Shown here one piece after another: positions 55,064 to 64,000 of a DNA stretch of 64,000 nt. The stretch is from Winslowiella toletana (lineage in GTDB: Bacteria > Pseudomonadota > Gammaproteobacteria > Enterobacterales > Enterobacteriaceae): the NCBI RefSeq assembly GCF_017875465.1, contig NZ_JAGGMQ010000001.1, forward strand, positions 2,046,001 through 2,110,000, written 5' to 3'. Under the pieces are notes generated by a model, which saw nothing but the letters and a program-made list of their open reading frames with translations, was not told the DNA's origin and searched no databases. Every line of letters starts with the position of its first letter. Position 1 is the first letter of the stretch. The position numbers and the translations under genes are program-made.

Positions 55064-56329
55064 CTAAAATAAAAAACTTCCCTTCTCAATTTGGTTCCAT
55101 TTAAAATTGTACCGATAAATCGTCTTGCCTGTAGCCTCTTCAATTGCGAATAGATAACCTTTATAACTCAATATAATTTGTTGTTTTTCATTTCTTCCAT
55201 AAACGCGCAGAACGTTTCGAGACATTTCATAATCATTATTATCATTATCACCAGACATATCTTTCTGCCAGATTATTTCACTCTGTGTAAGATCCACTTT
55301 GGCAAGCTGATAATCGATATCGTCAAGCCTATTTTTAAATATCACTAACGGCTTTTGATCTTCGGTCATATCAACAATATTCACGTCTAACATTTGCGGG
55401 AATTTATGTTTTAATTGCAGAGTAACTTGCTGAGTTAACTTAGAAACGTTACCTCGTTTAAAAAAGTCCTTATCAAATTTTTTTCGGTAATCTGGATTTT
55501 CCGTCGTTGTTTTTGTTTTTTCATCGATATGATAGTATTTATCATCAGCTCCGTGCATATACCACTCGGTAGGACTCACCAGTAAATAGTCTGAATATTG
55601 ATAACTAAAATGGCCTTTTAGCAACGGATACGTATTTTCAAATTCTTTTTCTGTTTGCTTAACTTTACCCGTTTCATAATCCAATAAGTAAATTTTTCTG
55701 TCGTCCCGGTTTACCATTAATACATCATTGTTTAACTTTCCAACAAGATACTCGAACCGTTCTAAAGGTTTACTCCATTTAAACTGGCCGCTACGGCTAT
55801 CAATGGCGACAACAAGATCAGTTGTACTGACAGATGTGATTCCGCGACTTACACCCTCAACTACTTTTTTCTCGATCTGCTGAACGAAAATTTGTGATTG
55901 CTGATCCAGAAACCAAACACTATGGAAGTATGACGGATCAATCGTAACCGTCCTGCCAACCGCAAAAAAGATTACCATGATAAATGGAAAAACGATTAAA
56001 GCGTAAAAAAAATTAATAATCGCGATATATACTCTTTTTTTAACTAAAAGCAGAAATGTAGATATAATTAAAAGCCCTATATTAATAATAAGGAACCAAT
56101 CATGCCAACCCCAACCATTTAGCCAATAAACGCGCCCCAGGCGTGTTGAAAAAATCAAAGCTAACAAAACAAAAAATAGCGCCACTTTAATTATTGCAGA
56201 AAACTTTCTTTTCTTATTAAGAAAGATCAACATTAAAACCACATTCAAAGCCAATAAAAAAATAACAAAATTTGTCACTAACTGGCTATCATTTTGCAAG
56301 CGAACAAATATTTGACTTATAAAGTCCAT
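55064..56329 (-). CDS. Membrane-anchored propeller-like protein, unknown
   Basis: 421-aa protein. Four N-terminal hydrophobic helices lie within about residues 15-125. A soluble domain of about 290 residues carries repeats of the form LVVAIDSRSGQFKWSKPLE, KIYLLDYETGKVKQTEKEF and YLFAIEEATGKTIYRYNFKW, which resemble blades of PQQ/WD propellers. It resembles what is called the PA2928 family near T6SS genes, with weak certainty. The second ATG (56329) fits the AGGAG site. Low GC points to separate ancestry from the T6SS structural genes. Confidence 0.7.
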   Translation of the reverse strand: MDFISQIFVRLQNDSQLVTNFVIFLLALNVVLMLIFLNKKRKFSAIIKVALFFVLLALIFSTRLGRVYWLNGWGWHDWFLIINIGLLIISTFLLLVKKRVYIAIINFFYALIVFPFIMVIFFAVGRTVTIDPSYFHSVWFLDQQSQIFVQQIEKKVVEGVSRGITSVSTTDLVVAIDSRSGQFKWSKPLERFEYLVGKLNNDVLMVNRDDRKIYLLDYETGKVKQTEKEFENTYPLLKGHFSYQYSDYLLVSPTEWYMHGADDKYYHIDEKTKTTTENPDYRKKFDKDFFKRGNVSKLTQQVTLQLKHKFPQMLDVNIVDMTEDQKPLVIFKNRLDDIDYQLAKVDLTQSEIIWQKDMSGDNDNNDYEMSRNVLRVYGRNEKQQIILSYKGYLFAIEEATGKTIYRYNFKWNQIEKGSFLF

Positions 56330-56377
56330 TTTTACCATCTCCTGGTTGAGTGCCTAGTATTATCTAATTATGATAAT

Positions 56378-56752
56378 TTAATCATTTTTCTGAATCGTAG
56401 ACCCCATCACGACAATTTCTGCAGTTTCGCTTTCCTTATATCGGATAACGATATTATGTCCAGTATTAAACGCGCCAGTATGAAAAACCTTAGCCATAAC
56501 ATATTTTTTGGTTGTAACTTTTTCATTTTCAGCATAAAATTCAAAGGTTAATTGCAACGAAATCAATCCCTCCGCGTCTTGATTATTATGCTGTATCGCC
56601 ATCGTAATGAGTGCCATCGCCTTTTTACCGTTTGTTTTTATGTCTTCATCTCTCGATTAATAAACGATAGCGTTACTAACTACAATCAAGAAAATGGCTA
56701 TCTCCACGGAGGTAACAATAAGACTCCACATTGCAAAACTTGCCATTTTCAT
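56378..56752 (-). pseudogene. Small membrane protein paralog 3, split by an in-frame stop
   Basis: Two parts in the same frame. From 56752, MKMASFAMWSLIVTSVEIAI and on is a membrane helix that ends at TAA 56657-56659. The frame then continues without shift as SRDEDIKTNGKKAMALITMA to 56378, giving the soluble domain of the 128/132-aa paralogs. A single base change to a stop would explain it. The downstream part has its own ATG near 56617 but would lack the anchor. Confidence 0.6.
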
Positions 56753-56764
56753 ATGCTTATATAG

Positions 56765-56930
56765 AAATGGTCAGTCAGATAATAAATTAACGAAATCCAG
56801 AAGCACTATCGTACATTACAGTAAGACTTATGGCCTGATAACAAAATAATTTTCGATCTGCATAAAATATTTTTAGAGCCTCTTATTTTCAGAATGGGGC
56901 ATTGCTTCCGCTGCCCCATTCTAATCCTGC
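56765..56930. other. Intergenic DNA between paralogs 2 and 3
   Basis: 166 bp, AT-rich, no ORF; an imperfect GGGGCATTGCTTCCGCTGCCCC hairpin at about 56896-56917 may be a terminator of the upstream gene. Confidence 0.35.
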
Positions 56931-57317
56931 CTAAGGTTTTGCAGGAACAGGTCTGCCACTTGCATCCCGGACAAACATTATATCCTCTTTATTCTTACCC
57001 AGTTTTGCCTCATAAACATTACCAACCTGGTAAGCATCCATCGCAATCAGCATCGCTGTTTCATTATGTTTTTCGATCAACCAACTTTCGTTTTTCTCTT
57101 TATCTTCAGCTTTCAATTTCATTTCTATTACAGGATTTTGATTGATAAATAAACCGGTCTGTTTCATAGAAAGAATAGTAATATTTATACCTACTCCACT
57201 TTGCATTATTTTTTTCTCTCGATTTTGACCTGATTTTATCATTTTATCTACAAACAGGCTTATAATCAAAATCACAATAACTGTAATAGCACCACCAATA
57301 ACATCATTAACTGACAT
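56931..57317 (-). CDS. Small membrane protein, paralog 2 of the VgrG-2 cluster
   Basis: 128-aa protein: one N-terminal helix (about 8-24), a basic linker, then ITILSMKQTGLFINQNPVIE, ESWLIEKHNETAMLIAMDAY and the end DASGRPVPAKP. AGAGG precedes the ATG. It starts 12 nt after the vgrG-2 stop, so it is likely co-transcribed with the spike. Its place directly after a VgrG with an unusual tail fits an immunity or partner role, but no family function is known to me. Confidence 0.78.
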   Translation of the reverse strand: MSVNDVIGGAITVIVILIISLFVDKMIKSGQNREKKIMQSGVGINITILSMKQTGLFINQNPVIEMKLKAEDKEKNESWLIEKHNETAMLIAMDAYQVGNVYEAKLGKNKEDIMFVRDASGRPVPAKP

Positions 57318-57329
57318 AAAAACCTCTAA

Positions 57330-59600
57330 TTATGAAATCATATGCAAAGCAAAAAGCGCTGTTCTTATACCACCACTATCTACCCTTGCAACTTCAGCCC
57401 TGGTAGCATTAACTTTAGTTCGACCGAATGTAATAACCTTATTAGAAACATCAACCCCAGTCCAGGCATAGCTTATAGCTTTTAAGGCAACACTTGATCC
57501 GTATGAAAAAGAGTATGCCCCTTTTATAATGTCATAGGCAGTCTGAGCAAAGCTGGTTTTCTCAACATCATTTCTCTCAAATATCGGCGAGTCAATAAAC
57601 ACCTTAGTCCCACTCTTGATGGTTATCTGTTGCGGAGATTGTATTGTTATCTGACCCGTAGTGTTTTGACTCCATTCTCCATCGATTTTTACCGCCACAT
57701 TCCCGGTAATGGTTTGATTCTGGCCGCCCGTACTAATAGTGAGCTTATGGCCTTTATCGATGGTTTCATCCCTTGAACCTTCCACATGAACCGTTTCATT
57801 ACCGGTGGTCGAACTGATTCGATTACCCTTCAATGCGATCTCTTGATCGCCTGTGATATCACTTTTATCACCACCACTCACAATCTCCAGTTCGCGACCG
57901 TTGGTGATTTTAGTTTTTTCACTGTTGTTAAAGAGCTTAGTTTCTTCCTGATCGACAGTCGTCGTCCGTTTAGCACGATAATAAAAGGTGCCATCACCCG
58001 TCACATCATGCTTCTGTTCTTTACCAATAGTAGTGGTGCGATTGCCATCAATATCCACCGTTTTATCATTTTCCACCGAGATTTTCATATCTTTCTCGGA
58101 GTGCATGGCGATCATCTCGCTGCCAGGTTTATCCTCAAAATAGAGGTGACTGGAGTTATCGATATGCCCATCTTTACTGCGCGTCATAAAGCCCATCTGG
58201 GTTGCAGCGGCAGGCAGCGCCCATGGCGGCATACTGGCTTCGTTATAAACACGCCCGGTAATAATCGGCCGATCCGGATCGCCGTTAATAAAGTCGATTA
58301 CCACCTCATCGCCGACACGCGGGATCTGCATACCGCCAAAGCCCTGTCCCGCCCAGGCGCTGGAGACGCGTACCCAGCAGGAGCTGGTATCGTCGCCTTT
58401 TGCATGACGATCCCAGTGGAATTTAACCTTCACCCGGCCATAACGGTCAGTCCAGATCGATTCACCTTCTGGTCCCACCACCCGCGCGGTCTGCGGACCA
58501 TGCGTACGCGGCCATTCGGTGCGCTGCGCCGAGCGGAAGGTGATATCCGCCGGGATCACCACAAAGTTGATTTTATGCTTGCTGCCGTCGCCACTGCCGC
58601 TGGCATAGGTGTTTTCTTCAAGGGTATAAGCCGCGCTGACTACCAGATAGTCGCCGCTGTCGCTGGCATACGGCGGCTGACCGAGGGTAAAGGTATGGCC
58701 CGGCACAATCCCCAGCGCGGTGCCGGTGGCGTCGATACGCTGATGCTCGGCCTGCCACTCTTCCTGACGGATACGGGCGTAGAATTCACCGTGACTGTGA
58801 TCGACAAAGCGTCCCGGCCACTCGTAGTAATCAATCTGACCCGGCGACGGTGACGCCGGGTTCTGCCGTGCCTGGAACAGCCAGGCGTTCGGCTTACGGA
58901 AGTCGTAATCGTCGATGCTGTAAATACCCGGCGTGACGCGTTCGCTGATCGCCCACTGCCCAATCCCTTCTTCACTGGTGCTGCCACCGGACTCGCTGAC
59001 GTGATACGGGATCACTTCATAGCCGCTGTACGGCTGATGCGCGCCCGCGGAATCCATCAGCACCAGCGTGTGTTTATCCGCTTCATGGTTGAAGAAGAAG
59101 TAGATCCCCTCCAGCTCCATCAGACGCGAAATAAAGCTGTAGCTGTTCTCCTGATACTGCACGCAGTATTCCCAGCTGCGGTACTCGCCAGTCAGCTTAT
59201 CTTCGACATGCACGCCGTATTCATTCAGTACCGTTTTAATAATATCCGGCACCCGCTGGTTCTGGAAAATGCGCTGATTGCGGTCGCGCAGCATCGGCCA
59301 CAGATCCGACTCCATATGCAGGGTATATACCGCGTAACGCGTTCCGTTAAGTTCAGTACTCTGCACATTTACCGAGGTGATTTTGCCGTTAAGATAGCGC
59401 GGCGCCGCCGTCACACCCTGAGTCGGGATGGTGATAGTGATCGGCTGCCCCAGCATCGACTTGCGATCGAGGCGTGCATCGGTACTTAACAGGCTGACAT
59501 CCAGCGCAAAGGAACGTGACACCACTTCCATCCCGGAAAGTTTCCAGAACATCAGTGTGCCGTCACCCGCAGGGGTGGTTACGGTAATACGGTCAAACAT
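57330..59600 (-). CDS. vgrG: T6SS spike protein VgrG-2 with a long unique tail
   Basis: 756-aa VgrG. It is nearly identical to VgrG-1 up to the end of the gp5 part (WVRVSSAWAGQGFGGMQIPR). A longer beta-helix then follows (GNRTTTIGKEQKHDVTGDGT, GNETVHVEGSRDETIDKGHK). The last about 90 residues leave the helix: AYDIIKGAYSFSYGSSVALK, then SNKVITFGRTKVNATRAEVA, ending GIRTALFALHMIS. This tail is not a known toxin domain to me. The ATG at 59600 gives the family start MFDRITVTTPAGDG; the frame to 59819 overlaps the kinase gene. Confidence 0.94.
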   Translation of the reverse strand: MFDRITVTTPAGDGTLMFWKLSGMEVVSRSFALDVSLLSTDARLDRKSMLGQPITITIPTQGVTAAPRYLNGKITSVNVQSTELNGTRYAVYTLHMESDLWPMLRDRNQRIFQNQRVPDIIKTVLNEYGVHVEDKLTGEYRSWEYCVQYQENSYSFISRLMELEGIYFFFNHEADKHTLVLMDSAGAHQPYSGYEVIPYHVSESGGSTSEEGIGQWAISERVTPGIYSIDDYDFRKPNAWLFQARQNPASPSPGQIDYYEWPGRFVDHSHGEFYARIRQEEWQAEHQRIDATGTALGIVPGHTFTLGQPPYASDSGDYLVVSAAYTLEENTYASGSGDGSKHKINFVVIPADITFRSAQRTEWPRTHGPQTARVVGPEGESIWTDRYGRVKVKFHWDRHAKGDDTSSCWVRVSSAWAGQGFGGMQIPRVGDEVVIDFINGDPDRPIITGRVYNEASMPPWALPAAATQMGFMTRSKDGHIDNSSHLYFEDKPGSEMIAMHSEKDMKISVENDKTVDIDGNRTTTIGKEQKHDVTGDGTFYYRAKRTTTVDQEETKLFNNSEKTKITNGRELEIVSGGDKSDITGDQEIALKGNRISSTTGNETVHVEGSRDETIDKGHKLTISTGGQNQTITGNVAVKIDGEWSQNTTGQITIQSPQQITIKSGTKVFIDSPIFERNDVEKTSFAQTAYDIIKGAYSFSYGSSVALKAISYAWTGVDVSNKVITFGRTKVNATRAEVARVDSGGIRTALFALHMIS

Positions 59601-59661
59601 AGAGAGCCTCTTAAAGCGGGCCGCAAACGCCAGTACGGCGTCTGCGGGGAAGTGCGTGGGA

Positions 59662-61113
59662 TTACTGCGGGTTGATGATCCAGACCCCTTCGTCGCCGAC
59701 AGTAATTTTTTGCTGACGCTGCTGGCCATTGTTAGTAATAACAATCTGATACTCGCCAGGCGGCAGTTGCAGGCTGGCAAAACCATTAACCGATGGTACG
59801 ACCGCCTGCTCCTGACCATTCAACGTCAGCTCGTCACCCTGACGCAGTTTGAGGTACACCTGCGCAACAGGTTCCGGCGGTGGCGGCGGCGCTACCGGCT
59901 GCTGTGCGGCAGCAGGTGTTTCGCTGGCCGCCGGCGCGCTGTCTGCCGCAGGCGTACTTTGCGGCGCGCTCTGTTGCGTTGCCGCTGGCGCATTGCTGGC
60001 GCTGGAGGCCGGCTCATCACTGCCGCCGCTCACCACCAGCGCGCCGATGCCAATCCCTACCAGCACCCCGGCCGCCACCAGCGCAGGCAGCAGCCAGCGT
60101 CGCGCGGTCGCCGGTTTGGCGGCTTCAGGTTCGGCCTCTTCTTCGCTTTTCACCGGCACCAGCATGGTGCCCGGCCCGCCAGGACGCGCCAGCAGCGATT
60201 CGTTAATATCCGCATCCGTCAGCTGCAACAGTCCGGCCAGCTGGTCCATATCCTGCGGACGATCGGCCGGATAGAGCGACAGCATCTTGTCGATAGCCTG
60301 CAACAGCGCCAGCGAGTAACCCGCCGGTCGACGCTGCGTCAGCGGCACATAGCTGTCTTCGATACTGCGCACCACGCTGACCGCTGGCGGCGCGCCGGTA
60401 ATCAGCGTATGCAGCACCGCGCCCAGCGCATAGATATCGGTCCAGGCACCCTGCTCGTTTTCGTCGCCGTCGCTGTACTGCTCGATCGGCGCAAAACCCG
60501 GCTTCAGCATGGTTTCGGTTTCATCGGACATATTGCCAATCGCTTTACGCGCTGAACCAAAATCAAGCAGCACCGGCCGCATATTGGCCTGGATCTGAAT
60601 GTTATCCAGCGAGATATCGCGATGCAGATAGCCTTCGTTATGGATCAGGCGGATCGCGCCAATCAGCGGCGGCAGCAGATCGCCACGAATAAAGGCTTCG
60701 CTAATCGATTCCGGGCGCTCAGCGGCCATGGTGGAAAGCGTGGTGCCGCTGTAAAACTGGGTACACATATAGGCCGTGTCGTTCTGCACCCAAAAGCGCA
60801 GCACATGCAGCATATTCGGGTGATTAAAACGCGCCAGCAGCCGTGCTTCCTGAATAAAACTATTCAGTCCGGCGTGAAACGTTTTACTGAATCGCTCACT
60901 GCGCAGCACCAGGTTAAGGTCTTCGCTGCGCACCGCCAGCGACGAAGGCATAAACTCCTTGATAGCAATCGTGCGCTCTAACTGGTGATCCCAGGCGCGG
61001 TAGACAATACCAAAGCCGCCACCACCGATGACCTCTTTGATTTCAAACTCGTTAAAGCGATAGCCCACCGGCAAGGCGTTGGGCAGTGATTTTTTGTTAT
61101 CCATTTCCGACAT
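59662..61113 (-). CDS. ppkA: T6SS-linked Ser/Thr protein kinase, PpkA-like
   Basis: 483-aa Hanks-type kinase: glycine loop IGGGGFGIVYRA, Lys in IAIKEF, catalytic YLHRDISLDNIQIQ and DFG (LLDFGSAR). A Pro/Ala-rich linker and a membrane helix (about 345-365, WLLPALVAAGVLVGIGIGAL) lead to a small C-terminal PEGA-like periplasmic domain (LPPGEYQIVITNNGQQ). PpkA phosphorylates Fha1 in Pseudomonas to trigger T6SS assembly; the target here is not visible. It lies between clpV and vgrG-2. Confidence 0.9.
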   Translation of the reverse strand: MSEMDNKKSLPNALPVGYRFNEFEIKEVIGGGGFGIVYRAWDHQLERTIAIKEFMPSSLAVRSEDLNLVLRSERFSKTFHAGLNSFIQEARLLARFNHPNMLHVLRFWVQNDTAYMCTQFYSGTTLSTMAAERPESISEAFIRGDLLPPLIGAIRLIHNEGYLHRDISLDNIQIQANMRPVLLDFGSARKAIGNMSDETETMLKPGFAPIEQYSDGDENEQGAWTDIYALGAVLHTLITGAPPAVSVVRSIEDSYVPLTQRRPAGYSLALLQAIDKMLSLYPADRPQDMDQLAGLLQLTDADINESLLARPGGPGTMLVPVKSEEEAEPEAAKPATARRWLLPALVAAGVLVGIGIGALVVSGGSDEPASSASNAPAATQQSAPQSTPAADSAPAASETPAAAQQPVAPPPPPEPVAQVYLKLRQGDELTLNGQEQAVVPSVNGFASLQLPPGEYQIVITNNGQQRQQKITVGDEGVWIINPQ

Positions 61114-61142
61114 AGTAGACAACTCTCTCGTGACTGACGGCA

Positions 61143-63764
61143 TCATGCCTCAAACTGACAGTGAAACTCGCCCTGCTGCAGGGTGACATGTAGCTGGCGG
61201 AATTTCTCATCGCGTGCCGAGGCCGACAGTAAAATCTGGCTCATCTGCGGCAGCAGGGTATTGGTTAAAATGGCGTCGACCATACGACCGCCGGATTCGA
61301 CTTCCGTGCAACGTTTAACAATCTGCGCAATCACCTCATCATCAAAGCGGGCCACAATGTTGTGGTTTTCCAGCAGGCGACGTTCAACACGTCCCAGTTG
61401 CAGCTGTACAATCATCGCCAGCATCGCATCGCTTAACGGATAGTACGGCACCACCAGCAGACGGCCCAGCAGCGCAGGCGGGAACACTTCCAGCAGCGGC
61501 GCGCGCAGCGCGGTAGCCAGCGCCTCAGGTTCCGGCATCAGTTCCGGATCGGCACACAAGCCGCTGATTAACTGGGTTCCGACATTCGAGGTGAGAATAA
61601 TCAGGGTGTTGCGGAAATCGATCAGGCGTCCTTCGCCATCTTCCATCCAGCCTTTATCAAACACCTGGAAGAAGATTTCATGAACATCCGGATGCGCTTT
61701 TTCAATCTCATCCAGCAGCACCACGCTGTAAGGACGACGACGCACCGCTTCGGTCAGTACGCCACCTTCACCGTAACCGACATAGCCCGGAGGCGCGCCT
61801 TTCAGGGTGGAGACGGTGTGCGCCTCCTGGAATTCGCTCATATTGATGGTGATAATATTCTGCTCACCACCGTACAGAGTTTCCGCCAGCGCCAGCGCGG
61901 TTTCGGTTTTACCGACGCCAGACGGACCACACAGCATAAATACCCCGACCGGTTTGTTCGGATCGTCCAGACGCGCGCGTGAAGTCTGTACGCGACGGGC
62001 AATCATCTCCAGTCCGTGACGCTGACCAATTACCCGCGTATTCAGGGTGTCGGCCAGCTGCAGTACCGCATCAATTTCGTTTTTCACCATCCGGCCCAGC
62101 GGGATGCCAGTCCAGTCGGAAACCACCGTCGCGACTACATTGGCATCCACCGCCGCAAACAGCAGCGGCGCTTCGCCCTGCAAGGTTTTTAACGTCTGCT
62201 GACAGGCTTCGAGTTCGCTTTTCAGCGTGACAATATCCGCTTCGTCTTCAGTATCATGCAGCTGCGCGCGCAGGGCGATAATCGCATCAACCTGTACCCG
62301 CTCCTGCTCCCAGCGAGCTTCCAGCGCCTGGCGCTCTTCATCCAGCAGCGCGCGCTGCGCCTGTAGCTGGGCGACACGCTCAGCATTATTCAGACCAACC
62401 CGCGCTTCGCGACCAGCGATCTCCAGTTCGACATCCAGCGCATCAATACGGTGGCAGCAATCTTCCAGCTGCGCCGGACGGGCGCTCTGGCTGACCGCGA
62501 CGCGCGCGCAGGCGGTATCCAGCAGCGCCACCGCTTTATCCGGCAGCTGACGCGCCGGAATATAACGGTGCGACAGACGCACCGCCGCGCTGACCGCTTC
62601 ATCCAGCAGCAGCACGCGATGGTGTTTCTCCAGCGGGCTGACGGTGCTGCGCAGCATCAGCGTCGCTTTCTCTTCGTCCGGCTCCTGAATCTGCACCGTC
62701 TGGAAACGACGGGTCAGCGCCGGATCCTTCTCGATATACTTCTTATATTCCGCCCAGGTGGTGGCGCCAATCGTACGCAGCTGACCGCGCGCCAGCGCCG
62801 GTTTCATCATATTGGCGGCGTCGCCGGTGCCCTGCTGACCGCCCGCGCCCACCAGGGTGTGAATTTCATCGATAAACAGAATGATCGGCGTTGGGCTGGA
62901 CTGCACTTCATTAATCAGCCCTTGCAGACGCGCCTCAAACTCGCCTTTCATCCCGGCGCCGGCCTGCAGCAGACCGAGATCCAGCAGCCACAACTGAACG
63001 TCCTGCAATGGCGGCGGCACATCGCCAGCAGCAATGCGCAGCGCCAGACCTTCCACTACCGCGGTTTTACCGACGCCCGCTTCACCGGTCAGCAGCGGGT
63101 TGTTCTGCCGACGACGCATCAGAATATCCACCATCTGGCGGATCTCGTCGTCACGGCCAACCACCGGATCAATTTTACCGTCGCGCGCCCGCGCGGTGAG
63201 ATCCTGCGCATACTGCGCCAGCGTGCCTTTTGCTGCCTGCGGCACGCCTTCAGCGACGTCATCAGCAAGCGCTGCCATCTGCTGCGCTTCGCTGCTGCCG
63301 GAGAGAATCGCATCGAACTGCTCCGCCAGCAGCGCGGCATTGATGCGCGTAAACTGCGGGGAGATGCTTTTCAGCACGCTGGCCAGATTAAAGGTATTCA
63401 GCAGGCCGAGCAGCAGATGGCCGCCGCGGATTTTGCCGCTGGAAAATTTCAGCGAGCCATAGACCCAGGCGCGTTCAACCGCGCTGTCGATATGCTCAGA
63501 GAGATCGGCGACCGCACTGGCGCCACGCGGCAGACGATCCAGCGCAGTGACTACATCCTGGGTTAACGCCGCTTCATCCAGTGAAAAGTGACGGATAAGC
63601 AGTTGCAGATCGCCATCCTGATGTTGCAGCAGTTGATGAAGCCAGTGCGCCAGCTCTACGTAGGGGTTACCGCGCAGCTTACAGAAGGAGGTCGCGCTCT
63701 CCAGTGAGCGGAACAACAGGGTATCGAGTTTACCGAACAGAACGGCACGGCTGATTTCTGACAT
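61143..63764 (-). CDS. tssH: T6SS sheath-disassembly ATPase TssH/ClpV
   Basis: 873-aa double AAA+ ATPase that recycles contracted TssBC sheath. N-domain, first AAA with Walker [14 protein letters not shown] and Walker [12 protein letters not shown], a coiled middle domain (about 425-530), second AAA with Walker [17 protein letters not shown] and Walker [14 protein letters not shown]. Standard length for ClpV rather than ClpB by its short middle region. Followed by the kinase. Confidence 0.97.
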   Translation of the reverse strand: MSEISRAVLFGKLDTLLFRSLESATSFCKLRGNPYVELAHWLHQLLQHQDGDLQLLIRHFSLDEAALTQDVVTALDRLPRGASAVADLSEHIDSAVERAWVYGSLKFSSGKIRGGHLLLGLLNTFNLASVLKSISPQFTRINAALLAEQFDAILSGSSEAQQMAALADDVAEGVPQAAKGTLAQYAQDLTARARDGKIDPVVGRDDEIRQMVDILMRRRQNNPLLTGEAGVGKTAVVEGLALRIAAGDVPPPLQDVQLWLLDLGLLQAGAGMKGEFEARLQGLINEVQSSPTPIILFIDEIHTLVGAGGQQGTGDAANMMKPALARGQLRTIGATTWAEYKKYIEKDPALTRRFQTVQIQEPDEEKATLMLRSTVSPLEKHHRVLLLDEAVSAAVRLSHRYIPARQLPDKAVALLDTACARVAVSQSARPAQLEDCCHRIDALDVELEIAGREARVGLNNAERVAQLQAQRALLDEERQALEARWEQERVQVDAIIALRAQLHDTEDEADIVTLKSELEACQQTLKTLQGEAPLLFAAVDANVVATVVSDWTGIPLGRMVKNEIDAVLQLADTLNTRVIGQRHGLEMIARRVQTSRARLDDPNKPVGVFMLCGPSGVGKTETALALAETLYGGEQNIITINMSEFQEAHTVSTLKGAPPGYVGYGEGGVLTEAVRRRPYSVVLLDEIEKAHPDVHEIFFQVFDKGWMEDGEGRLIDFRNTLIILTSNVGTQLISGLCADPELMPEPEALATALRAPLLEVFPPALLGRLLVVPYYPLSDAMLAMIVQLQLGRVERRLLENHNIVARFDDEVIAQIVKRCTEVESGGRMVDAILTNTLLPQMSQILLSASARDEKFRQLHVTLQQGEFHCQFEA

Positions 63765-63818
63765 AATTATTCTCGTTTGCGTGTGGTCTGAAGAAAAAAA
63801 ACGGAAGAAAAACGGGGA

Positions 63819-64000
63819 TTAACTAAATTCGGTTTCCGGGCTAAAGGTTAAATCGCCGCGCGCCTGCGGCTGTGGTTGCGTACCCAGCCAGCTGCTGTAA
63901 CCCAGCCGCTGCGCTGCGCCGAGTCGGCTACCCTGCACCTGATCGCAGGCAAGCAGTAAGCGCACCTCCCAGCAAAACTCGATACCGAAATATTGTCGCA
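63819..64000 (-). CDS. tssG: T6SS baseplate protein TssG (5' part outside window)
   Basis: Only the last about 60 residues are present: RQYFGIEFCWEVRLLLACDQ, SRLGAAQRLGYSSWLGTQPQ and the end TFSPETEFS. The FGIEF..EVRLLL and RLG..SWLG pattern is the C-terminus of TssG (VasB-type baseplate wedge). It precedes tssH, the usual order. Confidence 0.85.
   Translation of the reverse strand, partial: RQYFGIEFCWEVRLLLACDQVQGSRLGAAQRLGYSSWLGTQPQPQARGDLTFSPETEFS

Overview
The window is chromosomal DNA of a gammaproteobacterium of the order Enterobacterales. The left end carries the conserved block ftsE-ftsY-rsmD-yhhL-yhhM-yhhN-zntA-tusA-yhhQ-dcrB in E. coli order, and the products are close to their E. 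coli counterparts. The abundant GGGCGGCG-N4-CGCCGCCC palindromes and the Rhs/T6SS locus suggest the Erwiniaceae (Pantoea, Mixta or Erwinia) or a near relative. The genus is inference.

Layout. 1-9.5 kb: core genes, interrupted between zntA and tusA by a compact type I toxin-antitoxin locus. It consists of a 27-codon DinQ-like membrane toxin and a divergent antisense RNA of the AgrB kind, both too short for ordinary gene calling. A preQ1-I-like riboswitch candidate precedes yhhQ. 9.5-21.9 kb: a myo-inositol catabolic cluster (iolE, iolH-like, iolG, iolD, iolC-DUF2090, iolR, iolB, iolA, iolI-like). It sits between dcrB and yhhS, which are neighbours in E. coli, so the cluster looks like an insertion, and palindromic repeats lie at its edges. 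22-28.5 kb: yhhS, yhhT, a DHCW cupin, a CSS-EAL phosphodiesterase and proP. 28.6-31.9 kb: a second small polyol or sugar operon (LacI regulator, TIM-barrel isomerase, Gfo/Idh/MocA oxidoreductase). 32-34.9 kb: an alcohol dehydrogenase, ddlA and an unknown gene.

35-42.4 kb is an accessory zone: mqsRA with its two operator palindromes, a DraG-like C-terminal fragment, an RHH antitoxin with a ruined toxin gene, an orphan SsuA-like binding protein, a RelE/XRE pair, two related short ORFs, an XRE-symE pair, and two displaced Rhs C-terminal toxin tips each followed by a probable immunity gene. A second, damaged symE copy closes this stretch.

42.4-64 kb is a type VI secretion locus read entirely on the minus strand. 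It runs tssG (partial), tssH/clpV, a ppkA-like kinase, vgrG-2 with a novel tail, three related small membrane proteins (one broken by an in-frame stop) around a membrane-anchored propeller-like protein, a DUF2169/pentapeptide/DUF3540/DUF4150 loading module, vgrG-1, an EagR chaperone, and a full-length PAAR-Rhs effector with a SHH-type nuclease tip and its immunity gene.

How the parts work together. The iol genes encode a near-complete route from myo-inositol to acetyl-CoA and a C3 unit. A shared GAAATRAA word occurs in the intergenic regions that serve iolD, iolC, iolR, iolA and iolI and is a candidate IolR site. No inositol transporter is visible. The T6SS part combines two effector-loading routes (EagR for Rhs; DUF2169 plus DUF4150 for another cargo). 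The displaced Rhs tips to its left record past swaps of the toxin end. The most promising undescribed material is the vgrG-2 tail with the small membrane protein/propeller cluster (54.5-57.4 kb), the Rhs-tip/SymE array (39-42.4 kb), and the dinQ/agrB-like locus at a position different from the one I recall for E. coli.
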